64,000 bases of DNA, taken from assembly GCF_900103915.1 (NCBI RefSeq), contig NZ_FNIG01000002.1:328608-392607 (forward strand), read 5' to 3'. The notes under the pieces are model-generated. The model saw only the letters and a list, made by a program, of their open reading frames with translations, searched no databases and was not told where the DNA came from. This document shows positions 1-8,413 of this stretch, one piece after another; within the stretch, counting starts at the first letter, position 1, and every line of letters begins with the position of its first letter. A program made the translations under genes and the position numbers. Source of the stretch: Tenuibacillus multivorans. Its GTDB lineage: Bacteria; Bacillota; Bacilli; Bacillales; Alkalibacillaceae.

Positions 1-705
1 AAAACAACCCTGCAAAAACTTCAGGAACTATTGTTAAGCTCTTTAACGTATTTAATCATTTTTATGGCGATTTACTTTAGCTGCGATATGTTAGTACGCG
101 ACAAACAATACCAGTCCCTTACGCAAGGACTGCCGATGTCCTGGTATCGCACGATTAACTTGAAAAGTCTCGTCGCCTTTATGTTTACCTTACTCACGAT
201 AGTCGGTTTTAGCTTAATTGGCGCGATCATCATCTCGCTTCAGTACGGATTTGGCCATTTCAACCTGCCAATCCCAATTAAAACCGACCTTTACGGTTAT
301 TCGCTTGAAGCCTATAACACGATGTCCATGGGTGAATTTTCATTAAAATCAGTAAGTTTCATCCCATTACTCATATTCTTATTCATACGCTTTAACGCGC
401 TTTTAAGCTTACTTGTTCGCAATACGTGGCTCGTCTTATCCGTTAGTACCATTATTTTACTAAGCGAGTTCATCTACTATGACAGAACGGTAAAAGAATT
501 ATTTGGTCTTGACTTAAGCTATTTCCCGCAAACCTATTTTGATTTTGGGAAGGTCGTCGCCAATGAGAAAAATTATCTCTTTAATGTCGAAACAATCACA
601 TATAGTCAAGGACTGATTGTCATATTTATCACCATCATCATCGTCGAAATTTTACTCTATACCATGACAAAGCTCATCACGAAACGAAAGTTTTATCAAT
701 CATAG
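1..705 (+). CDS. ABC-2 type permease subunit (5' end outside window)
   Basis: This is a membrane subunit of an ABC exporter. The frame is open from base 1, so the true start lies before the window; the TTG at 31 is only the first in-frame start codon seen. About six hydrophobic segments are visible, including an N-terminal one (LIIFMAIYFSC) and a C-terminal one (IVIFITIIIVEILLYTM), ending in a basic tail. It is 19 bp upstream of a second permease and in line with an ATPase, so it is probably one half of a heterodimeric ABC-2 pore. The substrate cannot be inferred. Confidence 0.8.
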   Translation, partial: KTTLQKLQELLLSSLTYLIIFMAIYFSCDMLVRDKQYQSLTQGLPMSWYRTINLKSLVAFMFTLLTIVGFSLIGAIIISLQYGFGHFNLPIPIKTDLYGYSLEAYNTMSMGEFSLKSVSFIPLLIFLFIRFNALLSLLVRNTWLVLSVSTIILLSEFIYYDRTVKELFGLDLSYFPQTYFDFGKVVANEKNYLFNVETITYSQGLIVIFITIIIVEILLYTMTKLITKRKFYQS

Positions 706-724
706 ATGACAGGAGACTACCATT

Positions 725-1900
725 ATGTTTTGGAAATATACGCTATTTGAGCTGAAATTCATGCTCTACAATCGCAAACCCTTAATTATCGGCATCGGGC
801 TCATCATGTTCTTTATTTTCTATTTCGTTCACTTAAGCCAAACGACACCCGAAACCATCAAACAGCAAAAGACACAGGAAGTCGACATCTATAACTCTAC
901 CTTAGACCAGATGGATTACCAGCAGAAAGACAACGAAAAAGCAGAACAAGTGTATCAAAGCCTATTAGACCAACTATCCATGGTCCGTTACCAAGGCTTT
1001 TATTACGGCGAAAACCAACACGATGATTATATTGAAACAGGTCTAAAAGTCAATGAAGAACGACTAAACGTACACGAACTAGGTAATGAAGGCGTTCCAG
1101 AGTATCTCATTTTTCCAAAGGAAGAGATTTTAAAAGAAAATGAATACTTAACCTATTTACAGGAACACAACTTACCCGTTGAAGAAAATTCTTATCAGGC
1201 GAATCAATACCTTGAGACTGCCGTCAATACCCTGAGCGGTCTTCTATTCGCCTTTATTCTTTTACTTAGCGGAAATGAAATTCTCGTCTATGAAAACAGA
1301 CACCCATCCGTTATGCGAGGATTACCAATATCATTTTTGAAAAAATCAATCAGCAAAATCAGCGTGCATTTTACCTATATCATCGTGTCACTCGTACTTG
1401 GCATTGTGCTTAGCGGATGGTATGCAGCTCACAAATTAGGAGCCGGTAACTTTAAAAGCCCGATCGTCATCTATCAAAACGGTGGCTATGAAGCCATCTC
1501 AACAACACACTATTTACTTTTAATCGTACTTGGATTCGCATTGATTACCATTTGGATATTAGCCCTATCCGTACTCATGAACCTACTATTCCAAAACGCC
1601 TTTGCGAACCTGGTCGTCGGATTGAGTATTTTCTTAATTCCAAGCTTAATGATGGCGATTGATGTGAACACGGCGATTTTCCATCCATTCGCCTTAATCG
1701 ATATCGCGAGCGTTTTATCTGGGTCCTTAGCCGTCGAGCTACAAAACCCAGCGATTGATTACGGATACGCCATCACATGGTTAATCGTCTTGATTATCGT
1801 GACCATGCTCATCGTAATCGCGAAAATCAAACTAGAATTTTACGATGTAAAGGCCATTTTCCGCTCAATCTTTCATCAAAAATCTATGAAAAAGGAATGA
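725..1900 (+). CDS. ABC-2 type permease, second subunit
   Basis: A 391-aa membrane protein starting at an ATG preceded by AGGAG. It has one N-terminal transmembrane helix (about residues 20-36), then an extracytoplasmic domain of about 140 residues rich in Q, E, Y and N, then five to six helices in the C-terminal half. This long first loop is typical of ABC-2 exporters such as YhgE/NatB-like subunits. It is followed after 6 bp by the ATPase gene. The pair of different permeases with one ATPase suggests an export complex for a peptide, lipid or drug; the substrate is unknown. Confidence 0.8.
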   Translation: MFWKYTLFELKFMLYNRKPLIIGIGLIMFFIFYFVHLSQTTPETIKQQKTQEVDIYNSTLDQMDYQQKDNEKAEQVYQSLLDQLSMVRYQGFYYGENQHDDYIETGLKVNEERLNVHELGNEGVPEYLIFPKEEILKENEYLTYLQEHNLPVEENSYQANQYLETAVNTLSGLLFAFILLLSGNEILVYENRHPSVMRGLPISFLKKSISKISVHFTYIIVSLVLGIVLSGWYAAHKLGAGNFKSPIVIYQNGGYEAISTTHYLLLIVLGFALITIWILALSVLMNLLFQNAFANLVVGLSIFLIPSLMMAIDVNTAIFHPFALIDIASVLSGSLAVELQNPAIDYGYAITWLIVLIIVTMLIVIAKIKLEFYDVKAIFRSIFHQKSMKKE

Positions 1901-1906
1901 GGACCA

Positions 1907-2815
1907 ATGCTTAAAATAAAAGATGTATCCGTATCCTTTAAAGACCATACCGTGTTAGACCAACTTTCCCTAACAGCTTATGAAGGAGAAATCATCGGTC
2001 TAGCCGCACCCAACGGTACTGGTAAAACAACATTGTTTAACGTCATTGCCAACTACCTGAAGCCGAACGAAGGGACCGTTGTCTTTAACGATCAATACGA
2101 ATACAAATCAGAAAAAGATGAGGTCGATATTTACAAACAGCTTACCCCCTTTCCCGATCAAGGCGATTTATTTGAAGAACTATCAGGCGTTGACCACCTC
2201 AAACTTTACGCCAACATGTGGAAAGGAACGAGCAAGCACATCAAAGACATCATTAAAGAACTGAACATGGAAAGCTACGTCAAAAACAAAGTGAAAACCT
2301 ATTCCCTTGGGATGCGTCAGCGCCTCTGTTTCGGCATGATGGCCGCAGCGGATTCGTCAATCATGTTAATGGACGAAGTCATGAACGGCTTAGACGTCTC
2401 GAACGTCGCCTTAATATCAGAAAAACTGATCGAAATGAAAAACAATCAAAAGCTCATGTTCGTCGCATCACACTTACTCGAAAACTTAGACCTTTACGCC
2501 GATCGCGTCCTGTTTTTAAAAGACGGTAAAATCATTCACGAGCATCACATTCACGACAACCATGACACCTTTATTAAGGTCAGTCTCGACCCAAACAGGT
2601 ACAATGAATTTAAACAAACCTATGACTTACCAGAGGATCATCATTACATCTCAGACCGATTACTCTGCATACCATTTAGCAAGCTTACATTATCTGAACA
2701 AACGACATGGCTCGAACGCGTCATCCAATTCGACGAACGAGAATTCGAAATCGGCACACTCGGAACACTCGAATACTATGAAAAATACTACCATGACAGC
2801 TACATTCGAAAATAA
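1907..2815 (+). CDS. ABC transporter ATP-binding protein
   Basis: A 302-aa cytoplasmic ATPase that should power the two upstream permeases. Visible motifs are Walker A (APNGTGKTT, about residue 32-40), the ABC signature (YSLGMRQRL, about 132-140), Walker B with the catalytic glutamate position (IMLMDEVMNGLD, about 152-163) and an H-loop (ASHLLENLD). The signature reads SLGMRQ instead of the canonical LSGGQ, which is common in ABC-2 exporter ATPases. The C-terminal 90 residues after the nucleotide-binding domain are a family-specific extension. It sits 18 bp upstream of the lipoprotein gene. Confidence 0.9.
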   Translation: MLKIKDVSVSFKDHTVLDQLSLTAYEGEIIGLAAPNGTGKTTLFNVIANYLKPNEGTVVFNDQYEYKSEKDEVDIYKQLTPFPDQGDLFEELSGVDHLKLYANMWKGTSKHIKDIIKELNMESYVKNKVKTYSLGMRQRLCFGMMAAADSSIMLMDEVMNGLDVSNVALISEKLIEMKNNQKLMFVASHLLENLDLYADRVLFLKDGKIIHEHHIHDNHDTFIKVSLDPNRYNEFKQTYDLPEDHHYISDRLLCIPFSKLTLSEQTTWLERVIQFDEREFEIGTLGTLEYYEKYYHDSYIRK

Positions 2816-2833
2816 GACTAGGAGTTAGATCAT

Positions 2834-3508
2834 ATGAAGTATACAATCTTAATACTGCTTATTGGCACCGCCCTACTAGCCGGCTGCCAAAGCAACATCT
2901 CGAACGCGACAGAAAGCTATATTGAAAACTATGAAATCATCGGTGAAGAAAAAGAAGGCATGCTAGAAGATGTGAGCGAAACGATCTTTGAAACCACTGA
3001 CCGATCCAACGCTCAAGCAGAAGAAATACTTGAATATTATCCAGAAGAAGATATTGAAGAATTAACGATTAATCCTGGCCGATATCAGATTACCGGTGAT
3101 GGATCGGGAAACGTTTATATTTATGATCAACAAGGCGACCTCCTCTTTCACGATATTTTAGGCGGTCGAAATGGTGTTGAAAGCATTACTATCGACATTG
3201 CAGAACAACACACCATTAAAATCGATGGCCTGTTTCACATCAACTTCACCCCTGTTCCAACTGAGATTAAAACCGATTTAACAGCCGGTATTTGGGAAGT
3301 TGGAACCGATGTTGCAGCAGGCACCTATGACGTGACAACACCACACGGAATCGGCTACGTCCAAATCTTTGACCCAGATGGCGACCATCAAGTCTACGAA
3401 TTCATCGCCAATGAACTGAGCCAAACGAAAAGCACTATCAAACTAACAGAAGGTCAGATGGTAAGAGTAACCGACATCTCATTAGTAAAACTAAAACCCT
3501 CTGAATGA
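2834..3508 (+). CDS. Lipoprotein with two GxY/AGxY repeat segments
   Basis: A 224-aa predicted lipoprotein, last gene of the exporter operon. The N-terminus is a short signal peptide ending in the lipobox LLAGC, so lipidation at Cys18 is expected. The mature part is acidic and has two related beta-rich stretches, one around NPGRYQITGDGSGNVYIY and one around VAAGTYDVTTPHGIGYVQIF; such G-x-Y-x-(V/I) units recur in Firmicute surface lipoproteins of unknown function. It may help the exporter or bind an extracellular ligand. No enzymatic motif is seen. Confidence 0.75.
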   Translation: MKYTILILLIGTALLAGCQSNISNATESYIENYEIIGEEKEGMLEDVSETIFETTDRSNAQAEEILEYYPEEDIEELTINPGRYQITGDGSGNVYIYDQQGDLLFHDILGGRNGVESITIDIAEQHTIKIDGLFHINFTPVPTEIKTDLTAGIWEVGTDVAAGTYDVTTPHGIGYVQIFDPDGDHQVYEFIANELSQTKSTIKLTEGQMVRVTDISLVKLKPSE

Positions 3509-3512
3509 AAAA

Positions 3513-3538
3513 ATCGTCCAGGTCCGGACGATTTTTTT
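3513..3538. terminator. Bidirectional rho-independent terminator
   Basis: A 7-bp stem ATCGTCC/GGACGAT with a 6-base loop is flanked by A and T runs on both sides, so it can stop both the ABC operon and the convergent small membrane gene. Confidence 0.85.
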
Positions 3539-3728
3539 ACTCTTTATTAATATCTTTCGCAATTAAAATAGCTCTTTTCGCATAATGAAAAGCGAGATAA
3601 CCACACATTCCAATAAATATAATACCAAAACCAAACCATAAATAACCCAAATATTGCGGCACCGATACCGCTACAGCCGCAACTAATAACCCTCCGATTA
3701 ATAAATAAGTCAGAACTCGCGCTAACAT
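3537..3728 (-). CDS. Small two-helix membrane protein
   Basis: A 63-aa hydrophobic protein with two clear helices (LTYLLIGGLLVAAVAV and YLWFGFGIIFIGMCGYLAF) and a short charged C-terminal tail. I start it at the ATG at 3728 because a GGGGGG purine run lies about 8 nt upstream; a longer reading from the TTG at 3761 has no such site and would overlap the tRNA promoter. No family recognised; role unknown. Confidence 0.55.
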   Translation of the reverse strand: MLARVLTYLLIGGLLVAAVAVSVPQYLGYLWFGFGIIFIGMCGYLAFHYAKRAILIAKDINKE

Positions 3729-3754
3729 AATTGAACCCCCGACCAAAAAAAGTA

Positions 3755-3783
3755 TTGACAAGTTAAGTATAAGCTATTATATT
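3755..3783 (+). promoter_or_regulatory. Sigma-A promoter of the tRNA-Val gene
   Basis: TTGACA at 3755-3760 and TATATT at 3778-3783 are separated by 17 bp. The tRNA begins 42 bp further on. Confidence 0.8.
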
Positions 3784-3825
3784 AATATTTGTCGATAAAT
3801 TTAATTGAACAAATTTCAACAATAC

Positions 3826-3898
3826 GACTCCGTAGCTCAGCTGGGAGAGCGCCACCTTGACAGGGTGGAGGTCGGTGGTTCGAGCCCACTCGGAGTCA
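3826..3898 (+). tRNA. tRNA-Val (anticodon GAC)
   Basis: A complete 73-nt cloverleaf: acceptor arms GACTCCG/CGGAGTC, D-arm GCTC/GAGC, anticodon stem CCACC/GGTGG with loop TTGACAG, T-arm GGTGG-TTCGAGC-CCACT and discriminator A. The anticodon GAC (3859-3861) decodes GUC and GUU valine codons. The 3' CCA is not encoded. A strong promoter lies upstream and a terminator downstream. The 3' half of the gene is the integration target of the island that follows; the tRNA itself stays intact because the left repeat supplies the same bases. Confidence 0.97.
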
Positions 3899-3959
3899 TA
3901 GGGTGCCAAACCTAACTAGACCTCCCTCGCCCACTGGGCCCGGGAGGTCTTTTCATGTT
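3856..3959 (+). repeat. attL: left 104-bp direct repeat of the island
   Basis: Bases 3856-3959 recur at 38098-38201 with a single difference (G at 3938, A at 38180). The repeat covers the tRNA-Val from the end of the anticodon stem to its 3' end, plus the tRNA terminator. This is the normal signature of a tyrosine-integrase element in a tRNA gene. Confidence 0.93.
3919..3953 (+). terminator. tRNA-Val terminator
   Basis: Stem GACCTCCC (3919-3926) pairs with GGGAGGTC (3942-3949), followed by TTTT. An equivalent copy lies in attR at 38161-38195. Confidence 0.85.
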
Positions 3960-4004
3960 CAAAGATATTTTGTAATGTTTACTTAAAATACTTGATTTGA
4001 ATGG

Positions 4005-4027
4005 TTGTGGTCACATATTGGTCACAT
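4005..4027 (+). repeat. Putative left integrase arm-type sites
   Basis: TTGTGGTCACAT (4005-4016) is followed by TTGGTCACAT (4018-4027). The same 12-mer occurs twice in tandem inside the right end (37957-37980). Position just inside both att repeats suggests arm-type integrase or excisionase binding sites. Confidence 0.55.
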
Positions 4028-4138
4028 TGATTATTAAATAAAATTTTCTCTTACTGGATTGATTTATAAAAGAAATAACAGTGATTAAAAGATAAATATA
4101 CGTTCTAGAGATCCTTCATCTAACAAATATCCAATCCG

Positions 4139-5116
4139 TTACATTTTTTTTTGGAAGTTCTCTATTAATTGATTGAACTCATCATTACTCATATTTACAT
4201 AAATGTTTTTTAGATATATCTTTTTAAAGTGCGTTACCTTTCTATACGAAAGTTTACATGCTTTTATTATTTCCCACCTATGCTTTCTTTTAATTATTTT
4301 ATCCTTTGGTTCTTTAAAACTCATACTTATGAATAGTTGTTGGTATTCTGAAAAGGTAGCAAAACAATATGCGATTGGAATAAAAAGAAAAGATAACGCT
4401 ATAGGGATGGTAAATTTAATTAGTAGATCCAAACTATTAAAGGTAACATAATTCTCGATAGCTTTTTTTAGAGTCAACCCAAGGATTCCAAATCCTACAA
4501 ATGCTGTGATAAACGATAATAACTTTTTAACCTTATAATACTCATCCTTAGTAGTAGCAACTGTTTCTAATAAAATTAAAAATGTCAAAAGAGGTAATAG
4601 GATCAATTCAGTGAGAATGCTAAATGTAATTGTACTTAATAAAAACTCAACAATAACAATAAATTTAAAATTCCTTTTTAATATATTCGTAAAATAATGA
4701 TTGTTTTCATTGATTGTTATAACACCAAAACTAACCGGTACCCCAACAAAAATCACCCAGAAAGTAACATCTTTCAAATAATTCAATTCCCAGAATGAAA
4801 ACAATGAAGCTATTACTATCAAAATTGTAGAGTATATAATAATAATAACCAATGGAATAATTATTTGCTTAGATGTAGCAGTTCGAACCACATTAAATAC
4901 AGAGTCTCTAATTTTAGGCTTTGAAAGAATAAAGATAGTGAAGATAATAATCCAAATTCCAATAGCAATTTCACGACTAGAGAATATGTCAGGGAATGAA
5001 GCAAAATCAAGTTGAGATATTCCTTTAATAACTATACTTGTAATAGACTTAATATCCATTTCACCTAATATAAAGCCAGCTATAAAAACCAGTATAAAGC
5101 TAAATATTCGTTTCAT
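4139..5116 (-). CDS. Multi-pass membrane protein, island cargo
   Basis: A 325-aa protein with about seven or eight hydrophobic helices and a basic C-terminal tail of about 60 residues predicted to be cytoplasmic. The ATG at 5116 is preferred because GGGAG lies upstream; the reading can be extended to 5206 but without a good ribosome binding site. It is the leftmost cargo gene, about 180 bp inside attL. No family is recognised. A membrane effector role in phage defence is possible from context only. Confidence 0.6.
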   Translation of the reverse strand: MKRIFSFILVFIAGFILGEMDIKSITSIVIKGISQLDFASFPDIFSSREIAIGIWIIIFTIFILSKPKIRDSVFNVVRTATSKQIIIPLVIIIIYSTILIVIASLFSFWELNYLKDVTFWVIFVGVPVSFGVITINENNHYFTNILKRNFKFIVIVEFLLSTITFSILTELILLPLLTFLILLETVATTKDEYYKVKKLLSFITAFVGFGILGLTLKKAIENYVTFNSLDLLIKFTIPIALSFLFIPIAYCFATFSEYQQLFISMSFKEPKDKIIKRKHRWEIIKACKLSYRKVTHFKKIYLKNIYVNMSNDEFNQLIENFQKKM

Positions 5117-5302
5117 TCCTAGTGACTCCCTTTTATTATCAATGTACCTCATTTGAAGCATGTGGGTGGTTCTTCTGCTTCGATAGGTAATATATAGGAG
5201 AGCCACCCTATGGTTAAATTAAACATTATTATCATATCGTAATGTTCTACCCCGTAAATTTCTCCTGGATACTGGGGTCAGACTCTTTTTCTTTCGATTA
5301 AA

Positions 5303-5869
5303 CTAAAATGAATCATTGTCTTCTGTACAGTTAAAACATTTATTATTTAAAATAGCTTCTATATGATAGAATTCACCGCAAGCTTCACATCTTTTTTGTT
5401 GGTCAATGTCTGACAATATGTGTTCCTCCGGATGAAATATTCTTCTTATCCATTGCTTTTGGATAATCAAAGATGTATCTAACTTCCATTTATTTATTCT
5501 ACTTCTTCTTTGATAAACTACCCTAGCTTCATCAAGTTTTTGTTTAAATTCCTTGTAATCACAATTGTTAACTTTTATATAATGCTCCTCAGCTTCATTT
5601 GCCCTACCATTTTTTTCAGCTATATTAAAATGAATTGTATCATGGCACAATCTGCATATCCCTATTATATTAACAAGCTTTTGGATATGTTTTTCTTCAT
5701 CCCATTCCCATACTTCATGGGCATCTAGCATACAATCTTGTTTCCTGCAAATTTGACATTGGTTATTATATATATCATAAACTTTTTTTCGTAATATTTC
5801 CCATTCGGGTTTTGCTCTCAAATTTTGCCCAATAGCTGTCCTTGGTATAAATGCGAGTTTTAGTTTCAC
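5303..5869 (-). CDS. HNH endonuclease-like protein with C-terminal zinc ribbon
   Basis: A 188-aa protein. An HNH core is visible: CQIC...CMLDAHEVWEW, then ICRLCHDTIH, with two CxxC zinc pairs, the first HNH histidine in DAHEVW and the last in CHDTIH. A second zinc pair pattern, CEAC...CFNC, occurs near the C-terminus, separated by a charged helical stretch. The GTG at 5869 is chosen because AAGGAG lies 8 nt upstream; the GTG at 5878 is too close to it. It probably cuts DNA; a role in defence or element maintenance is inferred from the neighbours. Confidence 0.65.
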   Translation of the reverse strand: MKLKLAFIPRTAIGQNLRAKPEWEILRKKVYDIYNNQCQICRKQDCMLDAHEVWEWDEEKHIQKLVNIIGICRLCHDTIHFNIAEKNGRANEAEEHYIKVNNCDYKEFKQKLDEARVVYQRRSRINKWKLDTSLIIQKQWIRRIFHPEEHILSDIDQQKRCEACGEFYHIEAILNNKCFNCTEDNDSF

Positions 5870-5905
5870 TTTTTTCACTCCTTATCATTTTCCAAGAAGA
5901 TTATC

Positions 5906-6139
5906 TTACGAGTTATCTGCATGTAAAATATAGGAGGGGCAATGCTTATCAGTGTAATTACCAACCAACCCTCGCCGTTTATTAAGCAATTTATTTTTTG
6001 TTTCTAATATAGTTGTTATTTCATTAAACGAAAATAACTTATATGAAAGTATATTTCGTCTAATAGAACCATACATTTGGATTATCGTAATAAGTAAATA
6101 TTTCTTTGAAATAAGTGTTTTAATTATCTTATTTTGCAT
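5906..6139 (-). CDS. Small hypothetical protein upstream of the HNH gene
   Basis: A 77-aa reading starting at an ATG with GGAGG about 8 nt upstream, ending 36 bp before the HNH gene. It is basic and hydrophobic near the N-terminus (KKYLLITIIQMYG), with no recognised motif. The ribosome binding site is the main reason to accept it. It may be cotranslated with the HNH gene. Confidence 0.4.
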   Translation of the reverse strand: MQNKIIKTLISKKYLLITIIQMYGSIRRNILSYKLFSFNEITTILETKNKLLNKRRGLVGNYTDKHCPSYILHADNS

Positions 6140-6154
6140 CAATTTTACCTCCAA

Positions 6155-6513
6155 CGCTATTCTATTTACTAGACAAAATACCTTAGTTACTAGTAAAAAT
6201 AGTTTAAAAAACTCGTGAATCTGATTATAATTAAAGATGTTGCCGGTGATGCACTAGAAAAGTATAGTATCTTAAGTGAAAATCTACGCCTACCTAATAA
6301 ATAAATTATTTCTTAAAATATTTCCGTTTTTATTTTATTTCCTTTATACTTATGAAGTTTAATCAATTGTTGTACACCAACTTATGATAATAGGTTGGAT
6401 TTGGAAGCGTTCACTAACCCAAATTAAGCTTAATAAATCCTATAGATATTAAAAATATTTGTCTTCAGTTCTAGTATTAAATTGATTCAATCAGACATTT
6501 ATGTTGAGCAACT
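6155..6513. other. AT-rich gap without recognised gene
   Basis: About 360 bp between the small hypothetical gene and the nuclease-like gene. I see only AT-rich sequence with short stop-rich frames and no clear hairpin terminator or RNA. Confidence 0.5.
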
Positions 6514-7971
6514 TTATTTTAAAATAATCTCCCTAACTCTATCGTTTAGAAAACTATCGACAGCTCTATGTCCATTGTCTTTCATTTTACTTAACATGCT
6601 CTGTAAATCTGTATCATCTATTGGAATAATTAGTCCTCTATTATCCTTATATGTGTCAGTACATCTTTTAATAAACAGGTCTTTATTCTCTATATGTCTA
6701 CAAACAAGGAATCCAGCCATTCCTCTGTTGACAGAAAACCTTCCTGATAATTGATCCAATTCTGGATTTGTTATTTCCGAAGAATAATTTTTGCATTCAA
6801 CAAAAATATATTGGGAAGGTATCTTTTTAACATCGTGCAATTGGTGAAAAAAACCTTCTCTTGCTGCATTATCAAATGTTATATCAATTCTTTTTCTACC
6901 TTCATGAATTTCCTGCTCTTTAACTGGACAAATTAATTGTGGATAAAATAAGAATGCTAGTACACCCACAATATGGTCATGAAACTTATTTGCATTTTTT
7001 GTCCCTGAAGGAATATTGCTTAATTCATCTTTCATTTGATTAACAAATGATTCTAAATCTATTAAATCCTCTTCTACTTGAGTATTACTTAAAGGATCCA
7101 TTTCATTCTTAATGCTTTCTCTAAACCTTTGGTAAACTTCAGGGTGCTCTTTAGTAAATTCCCTCAAGTATTCCTTGCTATTGGCGTTTTCTGTTTCTTT
7201 TAATTTCTTTTTTGAGGGTGGATGAATTTTTACTTCACCGCTTTTTAATTTCTCTACTCTTATTAATGATGTTCTTAAGCGAACATGTTCGTTTTGAAGA
7301 AAGTTTAATACAAAGTGATCACAGTATCTTTCAGGTGTATATCTAATACTAAAAGAAACAACACCCTTTGGAACTAAGAGTATTTTCTTGCCTTTTATAA
7401 CTAACATTTCAGTATGGGTATTTTCCCAAGAAAGAGATTGATCGTTCCAATAATAACCCGATGGTACATCTTGAGTAAGCTCAATACCATGTAGCTGGCA
7501 TTGATTCTGAGTATATTCGATTAGATGTTTTCTTATAACATTAGTGGTTAAGTCTGAGATTTTATCTTTCCCAATATTCTCTACAAAAATCGGAACATCT
7601 TCAAGGTGTCCTACTATACCAGATTCTACTGCTCTACTATTAATTATATGTTCAAATATTCTTGTAGCTTCATCAGTTCCTACACCTCTACCTTGTGGAT
7701 TGCCGGTGGAAACTCCTAAACATGTTTCATTAGGCTCACTTAAGTATTGGAATAATCTCTTAGCTTGATCATAGTTCCCTTCTTTTAACAAACTAATTAC
7801 GGTTTGAAAATAGTTCTGAATTGTTTTATATGCAGAGATTGACCAAAAATCATTATTGGTTGACAAAAAATACGGATCTAAAAATAATGGCAAATCTTGA
7901 TCAACATCAATATTTATAAAATCTAGTTGTCTTTGATCTTTCTCTAAATTAAATAAATCATTAATTTTCAA
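6514..7971 (-). CDS. PD-(D/E)XK nuclease-like defence protein
   Basis: A 485-aa protein starting at TTG, with GGAGGG 6 nt upstream. The first 300 residues are a conserved-looking but unrecognised region (QDLPLFLDPYFLS near residue 25-37). The last 150 residues fit a PD-(D/E)XK nuclease: RKRIDITFDN (about 360) and IFVECKNYSSE (about 388-398) supply the D...ExK residues, followed by a helix with LDQLSGRF. It has its own transcription unit downstream of the double winged-helix gene. A decayed copy of its N-terminus lies outside the island at 38311-38486. Function is probably DNA cleavage in phage defence, by inference. Confidence 0.6.
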   Translation of the reverse strand: MKINDLFNLEKDQRQLDFINIDVDQDLPLFLDPYFLSTNNDFWSISAYKTIQNYFQTVISLLKEGNYDQAKRLFQYLSEPNETCLGVSTGNPQGRGVGTDEATRIFEHIINSRAVESGIVGHLEDVPIFVENIGKDKISDLTTNVIRKHLIEYTQNQCQLHGIELTQDVPSGYYWNDQSLSWENTHTEMLVIKGKKILLVPKGVVSFSIRYTPERYCDHFVLNFLQNEHVRLRTSLIRVEKLKSGEVKIHPPSKKKLKETENANSKEYLREFTKEHPEVYQRFRESIKNEMDPLSNTQVEEDLIDLESFVNQMKDELSNIPSGTKNANKFHDHIVGVLAFLFYPQLICPVKEQEIHEGRKRIDITFDNAAREGFFHQLHDVKKIPSQYIFVECKNYSSEITNPELDQLSGRFSVNRGMAGFLVCRHIENKDLFIKRCTDTYKDNRGLIIPIDDTDLQSMLSKMKDNGHRAVDSFLNDRVREIILK

Positions 7972-8213
7972 TTACATCCCTCCAGTTAAGTTTTGCCTAC
8001 TCAAACTTGTTTTGTTATCCGATAAAATTTAATCACAAATTATCAGACACCTGTCAACAATTCTTTTGGATATATTAAAAAGAAGCCTTACATCATTCGA
8101 CATTTGTGAGTACAACCAGTTTCTTTAAATCTAATAACCCAACTGAGTTGTGCTTTGCCACCCCTTCAGCAAAAGATGCAAAAACCACAGTTAGAGATAA
8201 ATAAACATTAACA

Positions 8214-8384
8214 TCAATTGAATTCGCCCCAAGCAATAGCTTTCACAAAATCTTCAGTCGCTTACTCAATTATTTGTTCATTGGGTTGAGGTTGATATTG
8301 CTTCGGTGCGATACAGTCGGTGTAATTCTTTTTTCTCCAAATCGATATAAGTTCGTCATTATTACCTGCTAATTTCACCACCAT
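8214..8384 (-). pseudogene. Possible gene remnant with in-frame stop
   Basis: Read leftward from an ATG at 8384, 40 codons (including KLAGNNDELISIWRKKNY) end at a stop at 8262-8264. The same frame continues for 15 more sensible codons (ATEDFVKAIAWGEFN) to a second stop. No ribosome binding site is visible. It may be the tail of a lost gene; the parent family is not recognised. Confidence 0.25.
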
Positions 8385-8413
8385 TTTTTAATATCATTTT
8401 CTCATTAAATCTA

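Noticed and set aside
2562-2828. 88-codon reading overlapping the ATPase gene
   Set aside because: It lies in another frame of the ABC ATPase, with low-complexity S/N/T content and no ribosome binding site.
3826-3898. tRNA-Asp
   Set aside because: The loop TTGACAG places GAC, not GTC, at the anticodon, so it is valine.
4203-4451. Rightward 82-codon reading inside the membrane protein gene
   Set aside because: It overlaps the leftward membrane protein gene on the opposite strand and lacks a ribosome binding site.
5250-5302. Remnant of an insertion sequence or REP-type repeat (GGGGTCAGACTC)
   Set aside because: The short motif resembles sequences next to some transposases, but no transposase fragment or terminal repeat is seen.
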